Assembly: GCF_928392795.1 (NCBI RefSeq)
Contig: NZ_CAKMTJ010000003.1
Coordinates: 216,382 to 280,381 of the forward strand
Direction of reading: 5' to 3'
DNA from: Rothia nasimurium
GTDB lineage: Bacteria > Actinomycetota > Actinomycetes > Actinomycetales > Micrococcaceae
DNA length: 64,000 nucleotides
The notes beneath the pieces were generated by a model. That model had not been told where the DNA came from, made no database searches, and was given only the letters and a program-made list of their open reading frames with translations. Below, one piece after another: positions 1 through 9,033 of the stretch. The stretch's first letter is position 1; every line of letters begins with the position of its first letter. The translations under genes were made by a program, and so were the position numbers.

Positions 1-1
1 C

Positions 2-94
2 GCTGTGGTGGTCGTGACCGTAGTAACCGGTATCGACTACGTCATCAAGGCCATGCAGCTGCGCCGCGACTACTTCGCTGCTCAGGGGAAGTAG
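2..94 (+). CDS. pgsA: PgsA C-terminal end (partial), CDP-diacylglycerol-glycerol-3-phosphate 3-phosphatidyltransferase
   Basis: The open frame entering from the left edge ends at a TAG at 92-94. Its last 30 residues are a hydrophobic run followed by TGIDYVIKAMQLRR, which resembles the end of actinobacterial PgsA, the membrane enzyme that makes phosphatidylglycerol phosphate. pgsA directly before cinA and recA is the usual actinobacterial order. Only the tail is visible, so the assignment rests on this short match plus context. Confidence 0.6.
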   Translation, partial: AVVVVTVVTGIDYVIKAMQLRRDYFAAQGK

Positions 95-100
95 CCCGGC

Positions 101-643
101 ATGGTAGAGACAAGTGCCCAGGACCTTGAGCGCGCAGCTGCCCGCCTGGTTGCCGCTGCAGTGGCTCGCGCAGCCGATGGGGCGCAGAAGGGGGCGGACG
201 CCGGTGCTCAGCTGGCAACGGCAGAGTCCCTCACCGGGGGTATGGTGGGGCAGCTGATCTGCACCGTTCCAGGGGCCTCAGCCGTGTATCGGGGCGGCGT
301 TATTTCCTACGCCACCGAGGTTAAGGCCTCGGTACTGGGGGTGCCTGCTGACCTCTTGGCTGAGCGAGGCGCTGTTGATCCCGATGTTGCGATTGCTATG
401 GCGCAGGGAACCGCCCGGGTGTGCGGGGCTGACTTTGGCCTAGCTACCACCGGTGCCGCCGGGCCTGAGCCCTGCGACGGAAAACCGGTGGGGCGCGTCT
501 ACCTGGCGGTGGCGCACCCGGGCAGTGGGGGCGTCCGCGTGCTTGAAAAAAACTATGACGGCAACCGAGCCGAGATTCGCGCCCAGGCGGCTCACGATGC
601 CTTGAACCTGCTCACAGACTTCCTTGCTGAAACTGTAAAGTAA
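101..643 (+). CDS. cinA: CinA C-terminal-domain amidohydrolase (nicotinamide-nucleotide amidase type)
   Basis: 180 residues, the length of a stand-alone CinA C-terminal domain (PncC-like), which deamidates nicotinamide mononucleotide in NAD recycling. The family motifs are visible: ATAESLTGGMVGQ near residues 39-51, YRGGVISYAT, and the C-terminal TTGAAGPEP with GRVYLAV. The N-terminal molybdopterin-binding domain of long CinA proteins is absent, as is common in actinobacteria. The ATG lies 7 nt after the pgsA stop, so the two genes are probably co-transcribed. The link of cinA to competence or SOS comes from other bacteria and is not shown here. Confidence 0.88.
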   Translation: MVETSAQDLERAAARLVAAAVARAADGAQKGADAGAQLATAESLTGGMVGQLICTVPGASAVYRGGVISYATEVKASVLGVPADLLAERGAVDPDVAIAMAQGTARVCGADFGLATTGAAGPEPCDGKPVGRVYLAVAHPGSGGVRVLEKNYDGNRAEIRAQAAHDALNLLTDFLAETVK

Positions 644-847
644 GCTCCCAGAAAATTTTCAGATGAATTTTTCAGCTAATAGGGAATGAAAATACAGTCG
701 GGTGGGTTTAGATAGATGTAACGGGAAAAAATCGTAAGTAAACGACATATTCTCGAGTTCAGCTGACGAAAGCGCCATAATGCGCTAGGCTGAAACCACA
801 CGCTCCTGATATAACGGGAGCACGACCACCAGGAGATTGGTATAAAA

Positions 848-1297
848 ATGACTAAGCAGCCCGTATCCGTGAACGGTGTCGTCCGTTGGAAGGATGTGGG
901 TCAGACTGAGAACGCTGCCCCCGCCCAAGACACCGGTAAAGTAATCCTGCTCCGCCACGCTATCGGCGAAGTTCTGCGCGATGTTCGCCAGCGCCAGGGC
1001 CGCACCCTCCGCGAAGTTTCCCACTCAGCCCGAGTATCACTGGGCTACCTCAGCGAGGTCGAGCGCGGCCAGAAGGAAGCCTCATCAGAGCTGCTGGCTT
1101 CCATCTGCCAGGCACTGAACATCTCCCTCTCAGCTATGCTGGCCGAAGTCTCAGCCCGCATGGCTGTTGAAGAAGGCTTCTCGGTACCCGATACCGTACC
1201 CGCTGAGTTCTCAGAACAGTTCAAGCGTGAATACGGTATCGCCGCAACCTCAAGCCGCGATATTCCCGCCGTTGAGCGCCCCCTGGCAGCTCGCTAG
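848..1297 (+). CDS. clgR: ClgR-type XRE-family transcriptional regulator
   Basis: 149 residues with a helix-turn-helix at about residues 38-93 ([20 protein letters not shown], then [20 protein letters not shown]). This is the ClgR/PopR pattern. In corynebacteria and mycobacteria ClgR sits between cinA and recA and activates clp protease genes; its place here supports the name. The start is set by AGGAG 11 nt upstream of the ATG. It is preceded by about 200 nt of non-coding DNA and followed at once by a strong hairpin, so it is probably a single-gene transcript. Target genes cannot be seen in the window. Confidence 0.85.
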   Translation: MTKQPVSVNGVVRWKDVGQTENAAPAQDTGKVILLRHAIGEVLRDVRQRQGRTLREVSHSARVSLGYLSEVERGQKEASSELLASICQALNISLSAMLAEVSARMAVEEGFSVPDTVPAEFSEQFKREYGIAATSSRDIPAVERPLAAR

Positions 1298-1325
1298 ACG
1301 ATTCGCTCTCTAGGTAACTAAGAGA

Positions 1326-1363
1326 TGGAGCCGGGCCCCGCAAGGGCTCGGCTCTCTTTGTGC
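1326..1363 (+). terminator. Intrinsic terminator after clgR
   Basis: GAGCCGGGCCC and GGGCTCGGCTC form an 11-bp stem with one imperfect pair around a CGCAA loop, followed by TCTTTGT. It lies 29 nt after the clgR stop and before DUF3046. Confidence 0.75.
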
Positions 1364-1399
1364 CCTGTGGTGCCTGTTTGCTGTGGAGGAAGGAAGAAG

Positions 1400-1621
1400 A
1401 TGAAGCTCAGTGAATTTTGGGCGGCGATGGACCATGAGTTTGGTCCGGTCTATGCCCGCCATCTGGCCCGTGATCTGGTGCCCGGGGACTTCGGTGATTT
1501 GACGGCCCAGCAAGCCCTGGACGCCGGCGCCAACGTGCGTGAGGTATGGCTGGCTATCTGCCGGGTGCAGGACGTTCCTGTGGAACGGCAGCTGGGGCCC
1601 GATATCGAACCGCGGCCCTAG
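1400..1621 (+). CDS. DUF3046 family small protein
   Basis: 73 residues starting MKLSEFWAAM. The ATG at 1400 follows a good GGAGGAAGGAAG ribosome site; longer upstream starts would run through the terminator and are unlikely. The sequence (EFGPVYARHLARDLVPGDFG, ALDAGANVREVWLAIC) matches the actinobacterial DUF3046 family, which is nearly always found next to recA/recX. No function is established for the family. It is soluble, acidic and has no membrane segment. Confidence 0.85.
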   Translation: MKLSEFWAAMDHEFGPVYARHLARDLVPGDFGDLTAQQALDAGANVREVWLAICRVQDVPVERQLGPDIEPRP

Positions 1622-1644
1622 GCTAGAAAATCGTTCGTACTTAA

Positions 1645-1660
1645 TAGAAAATGTGTTCGA
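1645..1660 (+). promoter_or_regulatory. Putative LexA (SOS) box upstream of recA
   Basis: TAGAAA-ATGT-GTTCGA, compared with the actinobacterial consensus TCGAAC-N4-GTTCGA: the right half is perfect and the left half matches 4 of 6. It lies 166 nt before the recA ATG, where a LexA operator would be expected. Confidence 0.6.
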
Positions 1661-1825
1661 ATTCCTGTAGGATTGTGAACAAACGACCGGCAGCCCGCGA
1701 CACATAACCGGGTTATCCACAGATTTTCAAAATCTTCGCGCTGAACCCTTAAAGTGTCAGCCCTAGGTATTACCGTGGTAGCCAGAGAAGAACTCTCGTA
1801 CCGCGATAAGAAATGAGGAACATAC

Positions 1826-2932
1826 ATGGCAGCGAAAACTCGCATGCAGTCAGTAGGTCAGGTGCCCGCCGAAGGGCGCGAAAAGGCACTTGAGGCCGTC
1901 CTTGCCCAGATTGATAAGAACTACGGCAAGGGCTCCGTCATGCGCCTGGGCGACCGCGAGGCCAGCAAGGTCGAAACTATTTCAACCGGCGCTCTGGCCC
2001 TGGATGCCGCCCTTGGCATTGGCGGCCTGCCCCGCGGTCGCGTGGTAGAAATCTACGGCCCTGAATCTTCCGGTAAGACTACCGTGGCCCTCCACGCTGT
2101 GGCTAACGTGCAGAAGGCTGGCGGTATCGCAGCCTTCATCGATGCTGAACACGCTCTTGACCCGGTCTACGCAGCCAAGCTGGGTGTAGATACCGACGCT
2201 CTGCTGGTCTCCCAGCCCGATACCGGTGAACAGGCCCTCGAAATCATGGATATGCTGGTGGGCTCTGGCTCCATCGACATTATCGTGGTTGACTCCGTTG
2301 CCGCTCTGGTGCCCCGCGCCGAAATTGAGGGCGAGATGGGTGACTCCCACGTGGGTCTGCAGGCCCGTCTGATGTCCCAGGCCCTGCGTAAGATTACCGG
2401 TCGCCTGTCAGCAACCAACACCACCGCTATCTTCATCAACCAGCTGCGCGAAAAGATCGGTGTTTTCTTCGGCTCACCCGAAACCACCACCGGTGGTAAG
2501 GCTCTGAAGTTCTACGCCTCGGTACGTATCGATATTCGCCGTATTGAGACCCTCAAGGACGGCGCTAACCCCATCGGTAACCGTACCCGCGCTAAGGTCG
2601 TCAAGAACAAGATGGCCCCGCCCTTCAAGCAGGCTGAATTCGATATTCTCTACGGTGAGGGTATCTCGGTTGAAGGCGGCATTCTCGACCTTGCCGTTGA
2701 GCACAACGTGGTCAAGAAGTCCGGTGCCTGGTTCACCTACGAGGGCGATCAGCTGGGCCAGGGTAAGGAAAACGTGCGCCGTTTCCTCAAGGACAACCCC
2801 GAACTGACCGAAGAGATCAAGTACAAGACCATGGTCAAGCTCGGCATCATTGAGGGCGAAGAGGAAGAGCTGGACGAGGTAGAGCCCAGTACTTCTGTTG
2901 ACCCGCTCGATGATATCTCTGAGAATTTCTAA
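1826..2932 (+). CDS. recA: RecA recombinase
   Basis: 368 residues, full length. RecA forms filaments on single-stranded DNA, drives strand exchange, and triggers LexA self-cleavage. Seen directly: Walker A GPESSGKT at residues 78-85, the [10 protein letters not shown] segment, [19 protein letters not shown] (Walker B and core), the L2 region [20 protein letters not shown] and an acidic C-terminal tail. No intein interrupts it, unlike recA of some mycobacteria. It has its own promoter region with a LexA box, is followed by a strong terminator, and recX comes next. Confidence 0.99.
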   Translation: MAAKTRMQSVGQVPAEGREKALEAVLAQIDKNYGKGSVMRLGDREASKVETISTGALALDAALGIGGLPRGRVVEIYGPESSGKTTVALHAVANVQKAGGIAAFIDAEHALDPVYAAKLGVDTDALLVSQPDTGEQALEIMDMLVGSGSIDIIVVDSVAALVPRAEIEGEMGDSHVGLQARLMSQALRKITGRLSATNTTAIFINQLREKIGVFFGSPETTTGGKALKFYASVRIDIRRIETLKDGANPIGNRTRAKVVKNKMAPPFKQAEFDILYGEGISVEGGILDLAVEHNVVKKSGAWFTYEGDQLGQGKENVRRFLKDNPELTEEIKYKTMVKLGIIEGEEEELDEVEPSTSVDPLDDISENF

Positions 2933-2952
2933 ACTCATAACAGCGAGCTAGT

Positions 2953-2994
2953 AGCCGCCACTACCGGGAAAAGCCCCCGGTAGTGGCGGCTTTC
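2953..2994 (+). terminator. Intrinsic terminator after recA
   Basis: GCCGCCACTACCGGG pairs perfectly with CCCGGTAGTGGCGGC around a short loop, followed by TTTCG. It separates recA from recX, so recX expression would depend on read-through or its own promoter. Confidence 0.85.
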
Positions 2995-3027
2995 GACATG
3001 ACACGATGTAGGTAGTAGGAGGGGAAT

Positions 3028-4029
3028 GTGAGCGCAGAAAACCCACGAGTCGAAGATTTTCTTGCCCCTGAGGAGTACCCGGCCTGGCATCCCGCGGCAC
3101 AGGGCCTGGCCCAGGACCTCCCGGGGGAGTCTGGCGCCTACGCCAGTACGCAAACCGCTACCCCCTATACCGGTAAAGCATCAGCCGCAGCGGCCAGTAA
3201 CCGGGACGGTGGGGAAGCAGCCGAGGCTGCGGAACCAGCCCGTCAGGGCAAATACACCCGCCGTCGCAACCCCAACTTCAAAAAAGGGTTCCGCAAGCCG
3301 CCCGCCAAATACGCTGCCCGCTCGCCCTTCGCACCCGCCATCGGGGCGGCGTCCGCCCCAGAGAACGAAACTCCCCAGCGCAAGCGCTCGCAGCCCCTCT
3401 TCCGTGAAGGCTCAGCCCTGAACGAGCCGGTCACCGACGAAGAGATGCTGGTGCAGGGGGTTACTCCCATGCCCGAGAAGAGAGGCCGCGCCGGTAAGGA
3501 ACCGGAGAGTGAATTTACGCGGGCTAAAAATATTGTGCTGAATCAGCTGGCTGCTTCGCCTAAGTCCCGGGCCATGCTGGAGAAAAAGCTGGTTGAGAAA
3601 GAAATCTCAGCGGAGGTTATTGAGGATATCCTGAACCGTTTTGAGGCGGTCAACCTGATTAACGACGCTGAGTTTGCCGATATGTATGTGCGCACTCGAA
3701 TGAACGTGAAGAAGCTGTCGCGGTCGGCTATCCGGCGGGAGCTGAAAACCAAGGGCGTTGAGGGTGAGCTTGCCGAAATAGCTCTGGAGCAGCGCACCGA
3801 GGAGGACGAGCGCGCCGACGCCCACGAGCTGGTGCGCAAAAAACTGCGCCCCTCAATGGACCTGGGGGACAGGGCTGAGAAGGAGAAAGTCATGCGCCGC
3901 CTGGTGGCTATGCTGGGACGTAAGGGCTACCCGGCTGGTCTTGCCTTTAGCGTGGTGCGCGAAGAAATTGAGGCGTATGCGACCGAGATGGGCATGACCT
4001 CAGAAGACAGCTACTCCTACTACGACTAA
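3028..4029 (+). CDS. recX: RecX regulatory protein with long N-terminal extension
   Basis: 333 residues from a GTG start preceded by GTAGGAGGGGA. The C-terminal half (about residues 165-320) carries the three-helix repeats of RecX: RAKNIVLNQLAASPKSR, FEAVNLINDAEFADMYVR and LVAMLGRKGYPAGLAFSVVR. RecX binds and restrains RecA filaments. The first roughly 160 residues are low-complexity, rich in Ala, Pro, Arg and Lys, with no recognised domain; RecX is usually 150-270 residues, so this is long. It follows recA, as usual, but across a terminator. Confidence 0.92.
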   Translation: MSAENPRVEDFLAPEEYPAWHPAAQGLAQDLPGESGAYASTQTATPYTGKASAAAASNRDGGEAAEAAEPARQGKYTRRRNPNFKKGFRKPPAKYAARSPFAPAIGAASAPENETPQRKRSQPLFREGSALNEPVTDEEMLVQGVTPMPEKRGRAGKEPESEFTRAKNIVLNQLAASPKSRAMLEKKLVEKEISAEVIEDILNRFEAVNLINDAEFADMYVRTRMNVKKLSRSAIRRELKTKGVEGELAEIALEQRTEEDERADAHELVRKKLRPSMDLGDRAEKEKVMRRLVAMLGRKGYPAGLAFSVVREEIEAYATEMGMTSEDSYSYYD

Positions 4030-4033
4030 AAAC

Positions 4034-4074
4034 CGGGGGGCGCACGGTACACAGGTGTGTATCGTACGCCCCAG
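4034..4074. terminator. Bidirectional terminator between recX and the amino-acid permease
   Basis: GGGGCGCACGGTACAC and GTGTATCGTACGCCCC form a long stem with two imperfect pairs around AGGT, placed between two convergent genes. Confidence 0.65.
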
Positions 4075-4096
4075 TTCCCATCTGGCCGGTAACCGG

Positions 4097-5320
4097 TTAG
4101 GACCAGCCGTTGGGCAGAAGACCGAAAATGGCGGCAACCGAGTAGATAAAGGCAACCGTATAGGTCACAATCAGGATTCCCTGGGCCAGGGGGTGAGCCT
4201 GCCAGGTTACCTTCCAGACAGGCTCCAGCTCGCCCTTCTGCCGGGCCGCTCGGAGCATCAGCACCGGCAAGATAGACATGGCTGCACCGGCAAAACCACC
4301 GGCATAGGACAGGGCAGAGACGAAGCCACCCAGGCCGGCAATAGAGATAGCCAGCGGTGGCAGGACGGTGAGGCCAACAGCTGCAAGTCGAAGCGGGCCG
4401 TGTTCCTCCCAGCGGGTGATGTCAAGGATGTTACGCATAGCGGTGTAGCCGATAGCTACAAAAGAGGTAAACATGGCCAGCAGGGCAAAGATATTAGCCA
4501 GGTAGTAGGCCAGTGGCCCCAGAGCCTCACCCCAGGAGAGGGTAACAACTTCAGAAACATCATCACCGAGAAGCCCCAGGGCCACGAAGGGGACCAGGGC
4601 TAGGGTGAAACCTGTGGCTGACATGCCGCCGACTAGGGCGGTAGGAATAGCCCTGGGGTTGGTATCGCCAAGCCCGCGGACCAGTTCAGGTACCACGTAC
4701 TGGGCCATGAAGGTAAAGACCGCCAGGTTCATAATCGGCACGATGAAGAAAGGGTGAAACTCTACCAGGTTAGAGAGAGTGATGCCGGGGCCCACAATAG
4801 TCCAGAGGGATAGGGCAAGAATAATTGCTGCCATACCCGTAGTAATGAGCCCCTCGACCAGACCGGTGGCGTGCAGGCCCTTGAACATGATGAAGGAACC
4901 AAGCGCGAAGAAGAGCAGGGTACCAGCGAGCTGGGGTAGACCGGTGAGGTTATTCAGCAGGGAGCCTGATCCGGCTGCGTAGGCGATAAGGGCACCGATG
5001 GAGTTGACCATGATGGCCAGGAAGATAACCCACCGGCCAGCCTGACCCAGGTACTTTTCTGCTAGGCCTGAGAGCTGTAGTGGTTCTTTGGTGCGCTGAG
5101 AAACCTCGGCGATGTACATCATAGAGAAGGTAGTCAGCAAACCAGCAATGGTGAGGGCAATGGCGAGCGCCAGGAAACCACCGTTGCGGGCGGCGTAGGG
5201 CAGGCTGAGGATGCCCGCGCCAATATTGGTGCCGAAGATGAGGGCGATGCCTTGGAGGACACTGAGGGTTGGGGCAGGGCGCTGATAAGCGACTGACCCT
5301 GACGGAGCGGACGAGGACAT
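4097..5320 (-). CDS. Aromatic amino acid / HAAAP-type permease
   Basis: 407 residues with about 11 hydrophobic membrane segments. The start (LSVLQGIALIFGTNIGAGIL, then SLPYAARNGG) is the substrate-binding signature of the hydroxy/aromatic amino acid permease group (Trp/Tyr or Ser transporters) within the APC superfamily. It would import an amino acid by ion symport across the cytoplasmic membrane. The substrate cannot be read from sequence. Single gene, convergent with recX, with about 90 nt between its start and the end of the next minus-strand gene. Confidence 0.8.
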   Translation of the reverse strand: MSSSAPSGSVAYQRPAPTLSVLQGIALIFGTNIGAGILSLPYAARNGGFLALAIALTIAGLLTTFSMMYIAEVSQRTKEPLQLSGLAEKYLGQAGRWVIFLAIMVNSIGALIAYAAGSGSLLNNLTGLPQLAGTLLFFALGSFIMFKGLHATGLVEGLITTGMAAIILALSLWTIVGPGITLSNLVEFHPFFIVPIMNLAVFTFMAQYVVPELVRGLGDTNPRAIPTALVGGMSATGFTLALVPFVALGLLGDDVSEVVTLSWGEALGPLAYYLANIFALLAMFTSFVAIGYTAMRNILDITRWEEHGPLRLAAVGLTVLPPLAISIAGLGGFVSALSYAGGFAGAAMSILPVLMLRAARQKGELEPVWKVTWQAHPLAQGILIVTYTVAFIYSVAAIFGLLPNGWS

Positions 5321-5411
5321 GGAAATCCTTAGGGTAGGGGGGAACAGAAGAAAGGTGCGTACAGTGTGAGGTACTGAAGTAGATAGTACTCCCGGCGGGG
5401 CAAAATAAGAG

Positions 5412-6482
5412 CTATTGTGATTGCTTATGCCCGACAGTTTGTTCCGTTAAGATTGCTTGGAGGGTGAGAACCGCCGAAGCCACGTGCTGATCATGATCAA
5501 AAGCTGCCTGGGGCTGGGGTGAGACTTGCTCGTAGAATTCTTGGGTTTTTGTGTGCCAGGTCAGGCTGCTTAATACTGCTTGCGGTAGGGGTCCCTCAGG
5601 CCAGGACGGGAAGCCCAGCATGAGTTCAGCAACCGGTAGCGCCCAGTGGTGCCAGCAAGTTCCCTCAGCGTCGATACCGCGAACCCCCGACCCAGGGGCC
5701 GCCTGCCACAGCAGGTTGGCCGGAGAAAAATCGCCGGACGACAGCACCCTCTCACTCGGCGCCGGGTAGATAATGCCCTCCACGGCCTGCTCCATCTGCG
5801 TAAACTCAGCCGAGCCCACCGGCACACCTTTTCTCTCGGCCAGCCGGCGCAGGCCCTTGAAGGCAAGCTGGGGTGAGGGCAGGGACCCCGGTGCGGACGC
5901 CCGCGCGTCAGCGCTCGCAAGCTCAGCGGCAAAAGATACCTGGGCGGCAGCCTGAGCGGGGGAGCCCAGAATACTAGCCCAGGTATTCACCCAAGCGTCC
6001 AGGGCCTGCCGGGGTGCGGCGTCCGCCCCGGACGACAGCAGAAGCTCACCCAGGCTGATAGCAGACGAGAAGCCGCCGGTGACATCCTCAAGAATCAGCA
6101 GACGGGCAGCGTCGTCGGCAGCCAGCAGACGAGGGTAGAGCCCCGGTGCAACCTGCTCCAGGGCAGCAAGGCCGTGCTTTTCGCGCAGGTAGCCAAAACC
6201 GCCAGAGTTGCGGGCTGAGTCCTTGCGGCGAAAATACTTGAGCACACAGCTCGCCCCGCGATGACCCCGCACCCGAACAACCACCGACCGCATCCCGCTC
6301 GACAGAACCTCGACATCAGCAACCTGAACGCCGGTCAGCTCCACAGACCGCTCTAAAAGCCCGGCCAGCAGACGCAAAAAAGCGGGGGAATCGACGGGCT
6401 GCTCCACCGCGCTAGGGGAGTAGGCACTCGCAGCCTGGGCGGCACGTGATGCAAAGAATGAGGGAGAAGGGCGAACCGGCAT
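5412..6482 (-). CDS. APH/choline-kinase-fold phosphotransferase-like protein
   Basis: 356 residues. The C-terminal half has SSGDFSPANLLW, in the place of the HGDxxxxN catalytic loop of the aminoglycoside phosphotransferase fold, followed by GIDAEGTCWHHWALP in the place of the metal-binding D-x-E segment. The usual His before the Gly-Asp pair is Ser here, so activity or substrate may differ from known resistance enzymes. An N-lobe Lys (CVLKYFRR) is present. I infer a small-molecule kinase or a kinase-like protein of unknown substrate. It is transcribed divergently from miaB, apparently from a leaderless promoter. Confidence 0.65.
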   Translation of the reverse strand: MPVRPSPSFFASRAAQAASAYSPSAVEQPVDSPAFLRLLAGLLERSVELTGVQVADVEVLSSGMRSVVVRVRGHRGASCVLKYFRRKDSARNSGGFGYLREKHGLAALEQVAPGLYPRLLAADDAARLLILEDVTGGFSSAISLGELLLSSGADAAPRQALDAWVNTWASILGSPAQAAAQVSFAAELASADARASAPGSLPSPQLAFKGLRRLAERKGVPVGSAEFTQMEQAVEGIIYPAPSERVLSSGDFSPANLLWQAAPGSGVRGIDAEGTCWHHWALPVAELMLGFPSWPEGPLPQAVLSSLTWHTKTQEFYEQVSPQPQAAFDHDQHVASAVLTLQAILTEQTVGHKQSQ

Positions 6483-6489
6483 AGAGCCC

Positions 6490-6510
6490 AGAATAGCAAC
6501 CTAGTAGACT
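6490..6510. promoter_or_regulatory. Back-to-back leaderless -10 elements for the kinase-like gene and miaB
   Basis: On the plus strand TAGACT (6505-6510) ends 6 nt before the miaB GTG. On the minus strand TATTCT (6490-6495) ends 7 nt before the ATG of the divergent gene. Neither start has a ribosome-binding site, so both transcripts probably begin at the start codon. The two starts are only 34 bp apart. Confidence 0.6.
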
Positions 6511-6516
6511 GTACGG

Positions 6517-8031
6517 GTGAGTATTGACGTGAACACCGACAAGCCCGTGGCAGCACCCAAAACCCGCACCTACGAGGTGCGCACCTTCGGCTGCCAGATG
6601 AACGTACACGATTCAGAGCGCATGAGCGGCCTGCTCGAAGCCTCAGGTTACGTGCCCGCTGAAGAAGGAACCACCCCCGACCTGGTGGTCTTCAATACCT
6701 GTGCTGTGCGTGAGAATGCCGATAATAAGCTCTACGGCAACCTGGGCCAGCTTGCCCCGGTCAAGCGCGAGAATGAGGGTATGCAGATCGCTGTAGGTGG
6801 CTGCCTGGCGCAGAAAGACCAGGACACCATCTTGAAGAAGGCCCCCTGGGTTGACGTGGTTTTCGGTACCCACAACATTGGCTCCCTACCTACCCTGCTG
6901 GAGCGCGCCCGTCATAACAACGAGGCCCAGGCCGAGTTGCTCGAAGCACTGGAGGTCTTCCCCTCCACCCTGCCGACCAAGCGTGACCACGTCTACTCCG
7001 GCTGGGTCTCTATCTCTGTGGGCTGCAACAACACCTGTACATTCTGCATCGTGCCCTCCCTGCGCGGTAAGGAAGAAGACCGCCGCCCCGGCGAGATTCT
7101 GGCAGAAGTGCAGGCCCTGGTGGACGACGGCGCTATCGAGGTGACCCTGCTGGGCCAGAACGTTAACTCCTACGGCGTAGGCTTTGGCGACCGTCAGGCA
7201 TTCTCGAAGCTGCTGCGAGCCTGCGGCGAGATCGAGGGGCTGGAGCGCGTCCGCTTTACCTCCCCCCACCCCGCCATGTTTACCGACGACGTCATCGACG
7301 CAATGGCTGAAACCCCCAACGTTATGCCCGTACTGCACATGCCCCTGCAGTCCGGTTCTGACAAGGTGCTCAAAGACATGAAGCGGTCCTACCGCTCCAA
7401 GAAGTTCCTAGGCATTCTGGAGAAGGTACGCGACCGCATCCCCGAGGCCGTCATCACCACCGACATCATCGTGGGCTTCCCCGGCGAGACCGAGGAAGAC
7501 TTCCAAGAGACCCTGCGGGTGGTCGAAGAGTCCCGCTTTTCGTCCGCTTTTACCTTCCAGTACTCGATTCGCCCCGGCACCCCGGCTGCTACCATGCCCA
7601 ACCAGGTGCCCAAGGCTGTGGTGCAGGAGCGTTACGAGCGCCTGATTGCCCTGCAGGACCGCATCGCCGGTGAAGAGAACCGCAAGCAGCTGGGCAAGAC
7701 CGTGGAGCTGATGGTGACCGCAGAATCTGGCCGCAAGGCCGAGGAGACCGGCCGCCTGTCGGGCCGGGCCCGCGACCAGCGCCTGGTCCACTTCACCGTG
7801 CCTGAAGGCTGCGAGGTGCCCCGCCCCGGCGACCTGGTCACCCTGCCCATCACCGAAGCTGGTTCCTTCCACCTGATTTCCGACCCCACCGCAGAGCAGT
7901 ACTCGGTACGCCGCTCCCGCGCCGGTGACGCCTGGGACCGCGCCCAGGCCGACTCCTGCGGTACCGGTACCACCCAGGTTCCCGGCACCCCGGTTTCTCT
8001 GGGCTTCCCCACCTTCAAGCCCGCCCTCTAA
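6517..8031 (+). CDS. miaB: MiaB, tRNA-2-methylthio-N6-dimethylallyladenosine synthase
   Basis: 504 residues from a leaderless-type GTG. It adds the methylthio group to i6A37 in tRNAs. Domains in order: N-terminal UPF0004 domain with [25 protein letters not shown] and GGCLAQ (three cluster Cys); radical-SAM core with [18 protein letters not shown] (CxxxCxxC); and a C-terminal TRAM region. The modest C-terminal extension after the TRAM domain has no recognised motif. miaA follows 3 nt after its stop, so the two enzymes acting on the same tRNA base are coupled. Confidence 0.97.
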   Translation: MSIDVNTDKPVAAPKTRTYEVRTFGCQMNVHDSERMSGLLEASGYVPAEEGTTPDLVVFNTCAVRENADNKLYGNLGQLAPVKRENEGMQIAVGGCLAQKDQDTILKKAPWVDVVFGTHNIGSLPTLLERARHNNEAQAELLEALEVFPSTLPTKRDHVYSGWVSISVGCNNTCTFCIVPSLRGKEEDRRPGEILAEVQALVDDGAIEVTLLGQNVNSYGVGFGDRQAFSKLLRACGEIEGLERVRFTSPHPAMFTDDVIDAMAETPNVMPVLHMPLQSGSDKVLKDMKRSYRSKKFLGILEKVRDRIPEAVITTDIIVGFPGETEEDFQETLRVVEESRFSSAFTFQYSIRPGTPAATMPNQVPKAVVQERYERLIALQDRIAGEENRKQLGKTVELMVTAESGRKAEETGRLSGRARDQRLVHFTVPEGCEVPRPGDLVTLPITEAGSFHLISDPTAEQYSVRRSRAGDAWDRAQADSCGTGTTQVPGTPVSLGFPTFKPAL

Positions 8032-8034
8032 CCC

Positions 8035-8997
8035 ATGACAGAGAAGGACGCCGCGAGCAGCTCCCTGCCCATCATCGCCGTGGTGGGCCCCACCGGCTCA
8101 GGTAAAAGCGCCCTCGCTATCGAGCTGGCACGAGCATTGGGCGGGGAGTGCGTCAACGCCGATTCCATGCAGTTCTACCGGGGTATGGATATCGGCACCG
8201 CCAAGGTCACTGCCGAAGAAATGCGGGGGGTTCCCCACCACCTGCTTGACACCCTCGATGTCACGGAGGAAGCCTCGGTCGCTACCTTCCAGGCTCAGGC
8301 CAGGGCTATCTTTGATGAGATTCGCGCTCGCGGGAACTACCCGATTCTGGTCGGTGGGTCTGGCCTGTATGTGCGCGCTGCCCTGGACGTTCTGGAATTT
8401 CCCGAAACCGACCCGGCGGTGCGGTCTCGGCTGGAAGCTGAGCTGGCGGCGTCCGGCCCCGGCCCCCTGCTTCAGCGCCTACGCGCGGTTGACCCCGAAT
8501 CAGCTGAGCGGGTGAAGGACGACCGCCGCCTGGTGCGCGCCCTTGAGGTCTTTGAGGTGACCGGCCGCCCCTTCTCGTCCTTCATGCCCACCCGCACCTA
8601 CCACCAGCCTGCCCTGCAAATTGGTCTCAACGGCGACCGCGCCCAGCTGCACCAGCGGCTGCACCAGAGGGTCGTCGCCATGGAAGAAGCCGGGCTGCTG
8701 GCCGAGGTAGAAGCCCTCGAAGCCAAGGGCCTGCGCCGGGGCAAAACCGCCCCGGCAGCCATCGGCTACCGGGAATTTCTCAAGGTTCTGGACGCCGCCC
8801 GCGGCACCCTGCCTGCCGGTGAGGAATATTCTGTCGCCCAGGCAGTTGAAGATACCGTCACCGCCACCCGCCAGTTTGCCCGCCGCCAGCTCACCTGGTT
8901 CAGGGCAGATGAGCGGGTGCACTGGCTTGACTGGTCCAGCCCCGATCTGCTCACCGAGGCCCTGGCCATCATCAAGGGCCACCAGCCACTAGACTAA
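8035..8997 (+). CDS. miaA: MiaA, tRNA dimethylallyltransferase
   Basis: 320 residues. It transfers dimethylallyl to A37 of tRNAs, making the substrate of MiaB. Visible: P-loop [13 protein letters not shown] near residues 16-28, the [17 protein letters not shown] segment, GVPHHLLD, and [11 protein letters not shown]. The ATG is 3 nt after the miaB stop. dapF follows after about 36 nt, consistent with the miaB-miaA-dapF cluster common in actinobacteria. Confidence 0.97.
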   Translation: MTEKDAASSSLPIIAVVGPTGSGKSALAIELARALGGECVNADSMQFYRGMDIGTAKVTAEEMRGVPHHLLDTLDVTEEASVATFQAQARAIFDEIRARGNYPILVGGSGLYVRAALDVLEFPETDPAVRSRLEAELAASGPGPLLQRLRAVDPESAERVKDDRRLVRALEVFEVTGRPFSSFMPTRTYHQPALQIGLNGDRAQLHQRLHQRVVAMEEAGLLAEVEALEAKGLRRGKTAPAAIGYREFLKVLDAARGTLPAGEEYSVAQAVEDTVTATRQFARRQLTWFRADERVHWLDWSSPDLLTEALAIIKGHQPLD

Positions 8998-9033
8998 GAA
9001 GAAAAAGCGCCCCACAACGGAAAGGCAAAACCC

